From Laspinema palackyanum D2c (lineage in GTDB: Bacteria; Cyanobacteriota; Cyanobacteriia; Cyanobacteriales; Laspinemataceae): a stretch of 64,000 nt of DNA. The stretch's first letter is position 1. The number at the start of each line of letters is the position of its first letter. The position numbers and the translations under genes were made by a program. Location: positions 52,785 to 116,784 of the forward strand of contig NZ_JAMXFD010000019.1 in assembly GCF_025370875.1 (NCBI RefSeq), read 5' to 3'. The notes beneath the pieces are model-generated. The model did no database searches, was not told the DNA's origin, and worked only from the letters and a program-made list of their open reading frames with translations. This document shows, in pieces, positions 45,785 through 55,147 of the stretch.

Positions 45785-46191
45785 CAAATCAACGCTACCA
45801 TGAGAGTGTAATGCAAATTCGTCAGTCAAAGACCGGGTTGAGGATGAGACCGAGGGGCTTGGGCGGGATAGCCGTACCCATCTAGGACTCCGTTAGGTGT
45901 AACAACCTTTCAGATTTTTAACCCCTCTCAACCCCGGGCAGAAAACCGAAATCCGCTGTCAGACACTTCAAGAGGATGGGAGGTTTTTCCTGATCAAGGT
46001 AGGGTTCAAACCTAGCCCTGTCAAGGTGGCCAATTTATAAGGCAACCCCTAAAGGGATAAGGACAAACGTTCGTAGTGACTCCTTGAGGAGTCAAAAAAC
46101 CACCCCTAAAGGGTTTACTACAAACGGTTGAGCGCGTTTTACCACCTTGATCAAGGTAGGGTTCAAACTCGGGCCATCTGTGGGACCTGCT
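45785..46191. other. Repeat-rich intergenic stretch before the acylase gene
   Basis: This 407-bp gap holds a 20-bp direct repeat GATCAAGGTAGGGTTCAAAC (45992-46011 and 46149-46168) and an inverted pair of GTAGT...CCTTnAGG units (46067-46093 and 46101-46128). It has no coding content. Confidence 0.6.
45992..46168. repeat. Direct repeat enclosing an inverted pair of GTAGTGACTCCTT-type units
   Basis: GATCAAGGTAGGGTTCAAAC occurs at both ends (45992-46011 and 46149-46168). Within, ACGTTCGTAGTGACTCCTTG (46067 onward) and the inverse of CACCCCTAAAGGGTTTACTA (46101 onward) are related palindromic repeats in opposite orientation. ACCCCTAAAGGG itself occurs twice (46045 and 46102). Confidence 0.75.
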
Positions 46192-49100
46192 TTATCCCTT
46201 ACTTGCCAAATTTTTGACCACTGTAATCAGACGAGCCGGTTGAATCGGTTTAGAGATATGCTGGTGAAAGCCAGCATTCAGAGCGCGAGCCCGATCGCTA
46301 TCCCGGGCATAAGCAGTGAGTGCCAATGCGGGAAGAACCGGCTCAGAATCGGACTCCTGACTTCTCACTTGTTGGATCAAAGAATAGCCATCCAATTCCG
46401 GCATTCCAATATCGCTCACCAAAACATCCGGTTTTTCTGACTCGATCGCCGCTAATGCCAGGGTTGCCGATGAAACACCCCGAACGATCGCCCCAGCCAT
46501 TTCCAGAGTAGCAATCAAAAACTCCAGGGTATCCGCTTCATCCTCCACCACCAGCACGCGCAACCCCGCTAAGGGAACATCATCATCCGTGGGGTCCGAA
46601 TGGTCCAAAATCAGCTCAGAAACATCCCCCACTGTTTCGTTCCCCTCTGTGCGTTGTAACAGCGGTAAAGTCACCGTAAACGTTGCGCCCTTGCCGATTC
46701 CCTCACTGTAAGCCCGAATACTGCCCCCATGCATTTCCAACAAATGACGGACGATCGCCAAACCTAAACCCAACCCCCCGTAAGAGCGCGTCGTCGTACT
46801 ATCCGCTTGACGGAACCGCTCAAACACAAAGGGCAAAAACTCCGGTGCGATCCCCATTCCCGTGTCCGCCACTTCCAGAATCGCAAAATTGCGCGATCGC
46901 CTCAAGAGCACCTCCACCCGTCCCTCACTTGGCGTAAACTTAATCGCATTCGAGAGCAAATTCCACACCACTTGCTGAATCCGATTAATATCCCCAGAAA
47001 CCACCCCCACGGATTTTTTGACCGTTTGAATCAGTTGGATCTGCTTCGCCTCAGCACTCGGACGCAAAGACTCAATCGCCGAGGCGATCGCCACACTCAA
47101 ATCCACAGGCTCCAAACTCAGAGCCACTTTCCCCCGCAAAATCCGGGAAACATCGAGTAAATCCTCAATCAACTGGGTTTGCACCCTGGCATTGCGCTCA
47201 ATCGTCTCCAATGCTCGCTCTGTCGTCGCTTCATCAAACTTGCGCGTGCGGAGTAACTGCGCCCAACCCAACATCGCATTCAACGGCGTTCGCAACTCGT
47301 GAGAGACGATCGCCAAAAATTCGTCCTTCATCCGGTTAGCTTCCTGGGACTCACGATACAACCGCGCATTATCAATGGCAAACCCCGCCCGCCGCGCCAA
47401 CTCCTCCGCCAACATCAGGTCCTCGGGTTTGTACCGACGCCCGACAGAAGCGAGATTAAAGCTAATCGCACCCAAAGTCCGACCCCGAGCCAGCAACGGG
47501 ACAATAGTGCAGGACACACAGCCCAGTTCCCGCATCAGTCTGAGATGTTCAGGATCCCGAGCTGCTGCCACTCGCATTTCATCCGTCAATTCCGGAATCA
47601 GGATCGGCTTACCCGAGGAGACAACCTGGACAATTCCATCGTCATGATTTAAGTCCAGAGGATAATACTGTTCCATCTCACCCAACAACGCCTCTTTCGC
47701 CCGATCGGTATGAGCCATTGCCAATCCGGCGATTTGTCCGCCATCCTCCACAATATAAATCACGCAGTAATCGGCGATCGTCGGAACCACCAGATTCGCC
47801 AAACTCTTGAGGGTGGTGGGGTAATCCAGAGAGGAAGCCAGAACTGAAGAGACTTCCGCCAGGAAATATTGCCGTTGTTCCGCTTGCTGCCGTTCGGTGA
47901 TATCCCGTCCCACACCGACAATTCCCGTGACTCTCCCCTGGCGATCGCGCAGGGGAGAGAGAGAGGTTTGACAATATTGAGTCCCGGCATCCGTCTGGAA
48001 ACTCCATTCATAGATAACGCTCTCCCCAGCCAGGGCTTTTTGATTCGCATGGTTATGAATCTCCGCTGCTTGCGAACCAAACAGGTCCGCAGCAGTTTTG
48101 CCCAGAAAGTTTTCCGGCAGGATCTGGGTGCGCTCAAACCATCGGCCAAAAATCGCCGTATGCCGACCCTGACGATCCAACGTGAATACGATGTCATCCA
48201 TCGAGTTGACCAAGGTGCGGAAGCGGTCCTCACTCTCGCGCAGCGCTTCTTCCGCTTGCTTGCGATCGCTAATATCCGCCAAGATGGATAGGTAGCTGAC
48301 CTGAACCTTGGCATCCCGCAAGGGGGCCGTCCAGATCGCCACATCAATTTCTTTGCCCACTTTAGTCAGACGACGAGCTTCCGCGCCCATTAAGGGATTC
48401 CCCGCGAGGGTAGCGGAAATATTTTCTTGTAACTCACCTCGTTTTGCGGAGGGGATACCTGGGAATTGACGCCCGATCGCCTCCGATTCACTCCAGCCCA
48501 AAATCCGCTCAGCGCTGCGGTTCCACATTTTTACCTTACCTGTCGGATCCAAGACCATCACCGCCAAGGGGCAAGCTTGAATCAGGGCGGTGAGGGTTTG
48601 GTTGGTTTCCTGTAACGCTTCTTGGGTTTGTTTGAGATCAGTGATATCGCGACTGATGCAGATCGCATGGTCCAGGGAGCCATCGATCGCCTGTTCCGGA
48701 ACCAACCGAGATTGATAGTATCGCGTTCCCTTCGGGGTGGGTAAATAGCCCTCGACAATCCCCTCTTGTGCCGTGGCGAGGACCTCGCTGACGCTTTGTT
48801 TCCACAAAGCATCAATTTCTTCGGGGAATCCCAACTCAGAAAAAGTTTTGCCGATAAAGGCTGTCTGAGAGATGCCAGTCACTTGTTCGATCGCCTGATT
48901 GACATACTGATAGCGCCCTTCGGAATCCATCCTAGCGATGATATCCGGGGCATTTTCGGCTAGGGCCTTAAATTCCTGTTCCCGACGGTAGAGTTCCTGT
49001 TCGATTTGCTTGCGTTCGGTGATGTCCATACAGACCCCGATCAAGCGATCGCCATTTTTGGCCTTATCCGGGAGTCGTTTGCCAATACTAGCAACCCAGG

Positions 49101-50844
49101 CAACGGTGCCATCGGGTTTCACCACTCGGAATTCCACATTAAAATCTTGACCGCGTTCCATCGTAGCGATCGCGTGAGCATTGAATCGCACCCGATCATC
49201 GGGATGAACGATTTTGATTAAGCTATTGTAGGTTCCGCCAAAGCTACCGACTTCCAACCCCAACAAGCGATCGACAATATCAGACTGGGCAATTTTGCCC
49301 GTAGCGATATCCCAATCCCACATTCCCATGTGGGCCGCTTCCAAAGCGAGGCGGAGACGTTCTTCACTTTCGCTTAAAGCCGCTTGAGCTTGTTTGCGTT
49401 CGCTTAGGTCCAGAACAAAGCTAATCCCCATATTGGTGTAGTCTTGGAGCGGCACTTGGCCCATCAAAACCGGGACGCGACGACCATCTTTGCGAATTAA
49501 TTCCGTTTCTGTGGGGGTGGCCACTCCTGCCACCAGACCAACCGTCATGTCCTCATCGTCGCTGAGATTAAAGGGGTTGAGATTCTGCCAAATCACCCGA
49601 CGCGATCGCAAATCATCCGGGGTGTAGCCCACAATATTTAGAAACGCATTGTTGGCTTCGCTAATATTGCCATTGCGATCGCCAAACACCAATCCAATCA
49701 AATTCGACTCATAGATGTGCCGAAATCGTTCTTCACTCACCCGGAGGGCTTCCGAGGCATACCGACTTTCCGTCACATCCATGCAGACCCCGAGGGCCCG
49801 CTGGGGCTTGTCATCCTGATCCAGCAAGACTTGACCCTTACATAACACCCAACGGATGCCCAGATGGCCTCTAGGAATTCTAAATTCGATTTCATAATCG
49901 GCACGATTGGCGATCGCCTCTTGAACCGCCTGCTCGAAACTGGGGCGGTCTTCGGGATAAATCCCTTGCACAAAAGCTTCATAAGTCCCATCAAAGCTGC
50001 CCTGGTCGCTGCCAAAAATCCGCGCCACCATCGCCGATCGCTTCACCTTGCCCGTTTTGAGGTTCCACTCCCAGGTCCCCATTTGAGCCGCATCTAAAGC
50101 TAATTTACTCCGCTGTTGGGACTCACGCAGGCTATCTTCCGCCTTCCGTTGCTGGGTAATATCTTCAATAAACGCAATAAATCCTTTCACCTGTTGGTGG
50201 TGACCCCAGTCAGGAACGTAGGTGGCGCGAATATAACGAGACCCTCCCTCTTGATAGGGAATTTTGGTTTCATAAGTCACTGACTGTCCGGATAATGCCA
50301 CCTTGACATAAGGCCGAATCACTTGATAGGCACCCTCTCCCAGAATCTCCTTGAGGTGCTTCCCGGACAGGGAATCCCGCGAATGTCCGAACCAGTCTTC
50401 GTAGCGTTGATTGTTGAAACGATAGAGTTCTAAGGCATCTACATAAGAAATTGCCACAGGTAATGAATCCGTCATCACCTGCAAAAATTCTTGTTTTTTT
50501 TGTAATTCCTGTACAGCGGCACGTTTAGACTCTTTGAGGGAATGAATCAGAACCGTGACTAAACTTAATACCGCGACCCATATCAGATCGCCCCATTCGA
50601 TGCTCCAGGTAAAGGGGGAGTTTTTAAAAAAATGGTCAATCGTCGCCACGGAGAGCAGGGTGGCAAATAACCCGGGACCGATTCCGCCATATCCAGCCGT
50701 CACTGCCACCGCTGCAAAAAACAGGATGGAGGGAGTCAGTTGAATCAGTGGGAATAGCAGTTGAGTCAGCACCAGTGCGATCGCCACCGAGCCTGCGGCA
50801 ACACCATAATTCAGCAGATGGGAGCGCTTGTATTTCCTGAACAT
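46192..50844 (-). CDS. Hybrid histidine kinase with DUF4118-like membrane region, seven PAS, GAF and receiver
   Basis: A 1550-residue protein. The N-terminal membrane region (about 10-110) resembles the DUF4118/KdpD TM unit (FFAAVAVTAGYGGIGPGLFAT). Seven PAS repeats cover about 125-950; PAS 2 and PAS 4 are near copies (ALDAAQMGTWEW, ALEAAHMGMWDW). A GAF domain (about 975-1150), HisKA with H near 1181 (AIVSHELRTPLNAM), HATPase (NLLSNAIKFTP, DTGMGIA, GLGLGLAIV) and a receiver (D about 1477 in VSDIGMPELDG) follow. It is a membrane sensor able to integrate several inputs. It is the largest gene in the window. Confidence 0.92.
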   Translation of the reverse strand: MFRKYKRSHLLNYGVAAGSVAIALVLTQLLFPLIQLTPSILFFAAVAVTAGYGGIGPGLFATLLSVATIDHFFKNSPFTWSIEWGDLIWVAVLSLVTVLIHSLKESKRAAVQELQKKQEFLQVMTDSLPVAISYVDALELYRFNNQRYEDWFGHSRDSLSGKHLKEILGEGAYQVIRPYVKVALSGQSVTYETKIPYQEGGSRYIRATYVPDWGHHQQVKGFIAFIEDITQQRKAEDSLRESQQRSKLALDAAQMGTWEWNLKTGKVKRSAMVARIFGSDQGSFDGTYEAFVQGIYPEDRPSFEQAVQEAIANRADYEIEFRIPRGHLGIRWVLCKGQVLLDQDDKPQRALGVCMDVTESRYASEALRVSEERFRHIYESNLIGLVFGDRNGNISEANNAFLNIVGYTPDDLRSRRVIWQNLNPFNLSDDEDMTVGLVAGVATPTETELIRKDGRRVPVLMGQVPLQDYTNMGISFVLDLSERKQAQAALSESEERLRLALEAAHMGMWDWDIATGKIAQSDIVDRLLGLEVGSFGGTYNSLIKIVHPDDRVRFNAHAIATMERGQDFNVEFRVVKPDGTVAWVASIGKRLPDKAKNGDRLIGVCMDITERKQIEQELYRREQEFKALAENAPDIIARMDSEGRYQYVNQAIEQVTGISQTAFIGKTFSELGFPEEIDALWKQSVSEVLATAQEGIVEGYLPTPKGTRYYQSRLVPEQAIDGSLDHAICISRDITDLKQTQEALQETNQTLTALIQACPLAVMVLDPTGKVKMWNRSAERILGWSESEAIGRQFPGIPSAKRGELQENISATLAGNPLMGAEARRLTKVGKEIDVAIWTAPLRDAKVQVSYLSILADISDRKQAEEALRESEDRFRTLVNSMDDIVFTLDRQGRHTAIFGRWFERTQILPENFLGKTAADLFGSQAAEIHNHANQKALAGESVIYEWSFQTDAGTQYCQTSLSPLRDRQGRVTGIVGVGRDITERQQAEQRQYFLAEVSSVLASSLDYPTTLKSLANLVVPTIADYCVIYIVEDGGQIAGLAMAHTDRAKEALLGEMEQYYPLDLNHDDGIVQVVSSGKPILIPELTDEMRVAAARDPEHLRLMRELGCVSCTIVPLLARGRTLGAISFNLASVGRRYKPEDLMLAEELARRAGFAIDNARLYRESQEANRMKDEFLAIVSHELRTPLNAMLGWAQLLRTRKFDEATTERALETIERNARVQTQLIEDLLDVSRILRGKVALSLEPVDLSVAIASAIESLRPSAEAKQIQLIQTVKKSVGVVSGDINRIQQVVWNLLSNAIKFTPSEGRVEVLLRRSRNFAILEVADTGMGIAPEFLPFVFERFRQADSTTTRSYGGLGLGLAIVRHLLEMHGGSIRAYSEGIGKGATFTVTLPLLQRTEGNETVGDVSELILDHSDPTDDDVPLAGLRVLVVEDEADTLEFLIATLEMAGAIVRGVSSATLALAAIESEKPDVLVSDIGMPELDGYSLIQQVRSQESDSEPVLPALALTAYARDSDRARALNAGFHQHISKPIQPARLITVVKNLASKG

Positions 50845-51902
50845 ATTCCGCCCTCTGAGTTAGCTAGCCCGCGCTCTGGGCAGGAGCCTTACCTGCGCGT
50901 CCATATTTGCAGCAACGTCTTTTAGTTTAGCGTGGGGAGCGATCATGCCTCGACTATGAGTTTAAGGTATTTCTGCCCCGGGAGAGATTCCCCATTCGGT
51001 CATCCCTAATCATCCAGTAGTCTTCTTCGCTGTTTATAGGACCTGACCGATTCCCTTCATTGAGGTTCCTAATCAAGGGTGGAAGAGTTGGGCAATCTCT
51101 AGTATTTTCTCGCTGATGTATCCTCGGTTTTTCCATTGGTTTGTTAGTCGGAATTTCCGCCATCTGAATTGATTTTAATTTTATCATTTTTTAAGCAGAT
51201 TTTCCGGCCACTCACCTCGGGAGTTCCTGCCCGAGGAGCGTTGAGGCCGTTCACTCCTATAGGCCCGTTCAAATCATTCTGCTGGTCAATCCAAGACAAT
51301 CACATTTCCATTTTGGCGAAAGAGAGTAGCCGAGAATTGTCCAATTCATAGAAACTCACTCTCATGCTTCAAAGGATAGATTTCCGGTCAGCCGGTGGCG
51401 AGCAACGGAAGGATTAATCATCATCCAAGGCGAGTGAATCATCGCGGAGGCCATTGTCAATACCTAGGCCGAACTCCGGTGCATCCCGGGACAGATTGCT
51501 CCGATTCAAACTCCTCCTCTTCTATTTTAGATCCCCGACCCTTTTTAAGGAAGAGAGGTCTGACACCGGGTTTCCAATGGAAGGCGATCGCCTGATGCAA
51601 CTCAGGAATTACCCCAGGCGATGGCAACTGCCAATCCTCAAATCAACCCCTTCATCCCCAGAAGGACAGAGCATCCTGTAACGACCTGTCCCTCCCGTCA
51701 AAATTGGGAATTTTTTGTCAAAATCTTGATCGAGGTGATGGGTAAGACCTCGCGGGAATCAAAAGAATCAGCGCTCAACCACCATCCCAGTGGATTCCCG
51801 TCAAAAATTGCTCAAAAAATTGCTCAAAAATAAAGGAAGCGATTCGATGGCGTCGTTTCGCTTCCCGCAGAGGTCCGGATTAGAATCAATCCGCTGCTAT
51901 CC
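50845..51902. other. Long gap upstream of the multi-PAS kinase
   Basis: Over 1 kb without a recognisable gene. Several open frames (up to 77 codons) have no family resemblance. A short repeat AAAATTGCTCAA occurs twice near 51,805-51,832. It is the most gene-poor part of the window; a small RNA or lost gene cannot be excluded. Confidence 0.4.
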
Positions 51903-52619
51903 CTACACCGCTGCCAACGGTTGCGCTTCCAATGCTGGACGCTGGCTGTGGCGAATCTCCTCGATCGCCTTTTGATAGTCCGGAGCACCAAAGACGGCAG
52001 AACCGGCCACAATCGCATTCGCACCGGCTTCAATGACTTGCCAGGAATTGTTCCCTTTGAGGCCGCCATCCACTTCAATCCAGGGGTCTAAACCGCGCTC
52101 ATCGCACATCTGGCGCAGCTTCCGGATTTTGGGGACCACACCGGGGATAAAACTTTGACCGCCGAAACCGGGGTTAACGCTCATGATTAACACCAAATCG
52201 CACAGATCCAGAACGTATTCAATCAACTCCAACGGCGTGGAAGGATTGAGTACCACCCCAGCTTGTTTGCCAAGTTCTTTAATCTGACCGAGGGTCCGGT
52301 GGAGGTGAGGGGAGGCATTGTGTTCCGCATGAACCGAAATAATATCGGCCCCGGCTTTGGCAAAATCCTCAACATACCGTTCTGGTTCAACAATCATCAA
52401 ATGCACATCCAATGGTTTGGATGTCACAGGACGAAGGGCTTTGACCACAAGAGGGCCAATCGTAATATTAGGGACAAACCGACCATCCATGACATCAACA
52501 TGGATCCAATCTGCCCCGGCGCGATCGATGGCCTGTACTTCCTCTCCCAGACGACTAAAATCTGCTGATAGGATGGAGGGAGCAACGACAATAGGTTTGT
52601 TTGATTGCGTTTGGGTCAT
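51903..52619 (-). CDS. rpe: Ribulose-phosphate 3-epimerase
   Basis: The start is ATG 52619 ([20 protein letters not shown]), 238 residues. The TIM-barrel motifs [48 protein letters not shown] and DGGLKGNNS are all present. It interconverts ribulose 5-phosphate and xylulose 5-phosphate in the Calvin and pentose phosphate pathways. It is divergent from the subtilase gene with only 51 bp between start codons. Confidence 0.97.
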   Translation of the reverse strand: MTQTQSNKPIVVAPSILSADFSRLGEEVQAIDRAGADWIHVDVMDGRFVPNITIGPLVVKALRPVTSKPLDVHLMIVEPERYVEDFAKAGADIISVHAEHNASPHLHRTLGQIKELGKQAGVVLNPSTPLELIEYVLDLCDLVLIMSVNPGFGGQSFIPGVVPKIRKLRQMCDERGLDPWIEVDGGLKGNNSWQVIEAGANAIVAGSAVFGAPDYQKAIEEIRHSQRPALEAQPLAAV

Positions 52620-52670
52620 GGCTAACAAATATTTCATCCGTCCGTCAAGTCGTATTCAGTTTAACAAAAT

Positions 52671-54344
52671 ATGAAGAAACTCCCTAATAATTGGTTGGTG
52701 TGTGGAGCCCGAACCGTGAAGCGCTTAAAACTTAGAACGGGGTTAAGCGGACTCGTCGGCGGTGTGAGTATGGCTTTTATTGGAATTCCAGCCGTCGCCC
52801 TTCCCACTTCAATTGGTGAAATCGGCATTGATGCCCGTCGGCTGCATGATGCGCCCTATAACTTAACGGGGAGAAAAATTGCGATCGGTCAAGTAGACAT
52901 TGGCCGCCCGCGAAAATTTGGCCTCGACAAACAAGCGAACCTCCATCGAGAAATCCCCGTCCAGCAGGTTTTCATGCAGGATGCACCCGCTAAAACCAGT
53001 CCCACAGATGATCCCCAAATGAAACCGGCTGAACAACACGCCGAACACGTGGCTGCGGTGATGATTAGTTCGGATAAGGCATTTCCTGGGGTTGCCCCCA
53101 ATGCCACCCTCTATGCGGCTGGGATTGGCTTGTTGCGGCGCAGTGGACAACCGGAAGAATGTTTAGCGGCTCAAAATCTGGCTGAACAAAATAGCGGAGA
53201 TGTGAGGGCGATTAACTACAGTTTTGGGGAATCCCTAGCCCAGGATCCGCGTCCCAATGCGGTTTTAGATGGGAACGCCCTGCTGACTCAATGTTTGGAT
53301 TGGTCAGCCCGGGTCCATAATGTGGTTCATGTGGTGGCGGGAAATCAAGGACGCGGGGGCATTCCCATTCCCACGGATAACTATAACGGGATCAATGTCG
53401 CGTTTACAACGCTTTATGAGGGCAAGTTTGCCAAAGTAGACTTGGCGAATATTGGCAGTGCCTTTAGTGGCATTACCAGTCGGTTGGTGGGGTTAGAAGG
53501 AAATGTGGATAACCGCCGCGCTATCAACTTAGTGGCTCCAGGCAGTAACTTGGATTTATTGAGCTTAGATGGTGAAGTGACTCGGACCAGTGGCACCAGT
53601 TTTGCGGCCCCTCATGTGACGGCAACGGTGGCCCTGTTGCAAGAATATGGCGATCGCCAACTTCATCAACAAGCCAACACTCCCCAGTGGACCCTCGATG
53701 CTCGCCGCCATGAGGTGATGAAAGCCGTCTTAATGAACTCGGCGGAAAAAATCCAAGACCCTGGCAATGGTCAGCATTTGAAAATGACTCGCACGGTTTT
53801 TGCCAACCAGAACCGCACCTGGTTAGATTCGGACGCTTATAGCAGTCAAGAAATTCCCCTGGATGGAGACTTGGGAACGGGCCATCTCAATGCTTACCGA
53901 GCCTACCAACAGTTTAGTGCCGGTCAATGGGCTCCGGGAAATGCCCTACCGGGAATCGGTTGGGATTATCGAACGGTTGAGGCGAATAGTTATCATGAGT
54001 ATGTCCTAGACCAACCCTTAGAGGCGGGCCGGTTCGTGTCCATTTCTCTAACCTGGAATCGTTGGGTTGATCTGGTTGATGGGAACAATAATGAGAAATA
54101 TGATATTGGGGAAGGGTTTCGCGATCGCGGTTTGAATAACCTAGAACTCTATCTGATGCCTGCGGATGAAACGGATGTTCGCAAGAGTGTCTGGTCCTCA
54201 GTTAGCAAGGTAGACAGTACCGAACATATTTATCACCCGATTCCCCAAACAGGCCGTTATAAAATCCGGGTGTATTTTCGCGATCAAGTCAATGAATCCA
54301 CCCAACCTTACAGTTTGGCTTGGTGGACTACCCCAACTCCTTAA
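52671..54344 (+). CDS. Secreted subtilisin-like serine protease (S8)
   Basis: A 557-residue protein with a basic N-terminus and signal-like hydrophobic run (about 24-43, ending IPAVALP). The catalytic triad is D76 (GQVDIG), H126 (AEHVAAVM) and S310 (GTSFAAPHVTATVALL). The C-terminal part (about 420-557) is a beta-rich domain of the pre-peptidase C-terminal type (YHEYVLDQPLEAGRFVSIS). No prodomain of usual length is seen. It is likely periplasmic or extracellular. Confidence 0.88.
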   Translation: MKKLPNNWLVCGARTVKRLKLRTGLSGLVGGVSMAFIGIPAVALPTSIGEIGIDARRLHDAPYNLTGRKIAIGQVDIGRPRKFGLDKQANLHREIPVQQVFMQDAPAKTSPTDDPQMKPAEQHAEHVAAVMISSDKAFPGVAPNATLYAAGIGLLRRSGQPEECLAAQNLAEQNSGDVRAINYSFGESLAQDPRPNAVLDGNALLTQCLDWSARVHNVVHVVAGNQGRGGIPIPTDNYNGINVAFTTLYEGKFAKVDLANIGSAFSGITSRLVGLEGNVDNRRAINLVAPGSNLDLLSLDGEVTRTSGTSFAAPHVTATVALLQEYGDRQLHQQANTPQWTLDARRHEVMKAVLMNSAEKIQDPGNGQHLKMTRTVFANQNRTWLDSDAYSSQEIPLDGDLGTGHLNAYRAYQQFSAGQWAPGNALPGIGWDYRTVEANSYHEYVLDQPLEAGRFVSISLTWNRWVDLVDGNNNEKYDIGEGFRDRGLNNLELYLMPADETDVRKSVWSSVSKVDSTEHIYHPIPQTGRYKIRVYFRDQVNESTQPYSLAWWTTPTP

Positions 54345-54393
54345 AACCGCTTAAACTGATGCCTATCACGTTGATGGCTAAAACTCTCCGGTT

Positions 54394-54906
54394 ATGACCA
54401 AGTTTCCGCCTAATTCCCCGAATGGCCCCAAACGCCAGTCGTCTAAAATTCTGGACGAGAGCGATCGCCGCGTTCGCTCTCGTTTTGCTGCATCCAGTTG
54501 GGCCCAAGAGGACTTGAACAGTCCTCCCCCGGCCCTGACTCCGGAAGACTTGGAAAACAAAGACCTTGCCCATTTAGGACTCTTTTTCTACTTCCTCCCC
54601 ATCCTCGGCTTTTTCCCTGCCTTATGGACCTTGTATCGTCACCAAGGTAGCCGCGAACAAAAAGCCGCCTCTCGTCTAGCCATTACCCTAGCCTTTGGGT
54701 GGCTACTCGGATATATTTTCTTGGAAACCGGCGCAAGAAGTTCGGAATTACTAACCATTCCCCTGTTATTAATGAGTAGTCTGTTAACCTCGGGCTATTT
54801 TGTGGTAAATATTTGGCTGATGGTTCGTCTGTGGCAACGTCGGCCACTGCGATTACCGGGGGTATCACAGGTTGCTGAGGAAATAGTTGGCAAGCATTTA
54901 TCCTAG
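54394..54906 (+). CDS. Hypothetical cyanobacterial membrane protein, three spans
   Basis: A 170-residue protein: a 50-residue polar N-terminal tail, then three hydrophobic spans (about 63-84, 96-114, 122-148) and a basic C-terminus. The text HLGLFFYFLPILGFFPALW and SREQKAASRLAITLAFGWLLG recalls small cyanobacterial proteins near LytR-type genes. Function is unknown. It lies 49 bp after the subtilase gene and about 240 bp before the LCP gene, all on the same strand. Confidence 0.72.
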   Translation: MTKFPPNSPNGPKRQSSKILDESDRRVRSRFAASSWAQEDLNSPPPALTPEDLENKDLAHLGLFFYFLPILGFFPALWTLYRHQGSREQKAASRLAITLAFGWLLGYIFLETGARSSELLTIPLLLMSSLLTSGYFVVNIWLMVRLWQRRPLRLPGVSQVAEEIVGKHLS

Positions 54907-55147
54907 ACCTGTCGGGGGAGGGTCGTTTCGGTGCGATCGCCAAGCCTCAAGCTAACTTGAGGTTGAGCCGCCGACAACGGCGAATGACGGGCTAGATAGT
55001 GACCCCCCCAATCCCAGGGAACAGGAAATAGCCAATCAACCCATCAACGGTACAGGGTGTTAAACACCTGCACAGCCGTTTGCCTAATTGAGCGTGAGGA
55101 TGCTCGTCCGATTTGATCGATATATTGTTGAGTGTGTGAGGAAGCCC

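Noticed and set aside
50954..51187. 77-codon minus-strand frame upstream of the multi-PAS kinase gene
   Set aside because: Low-quality composition and no recognisable motif; not kept as a gene.
50845..51902. Missing gene or tRNA in the largest gap
   Set aside because: No tRNA-like cloverleaf or gene remnant could be recognised by eye.
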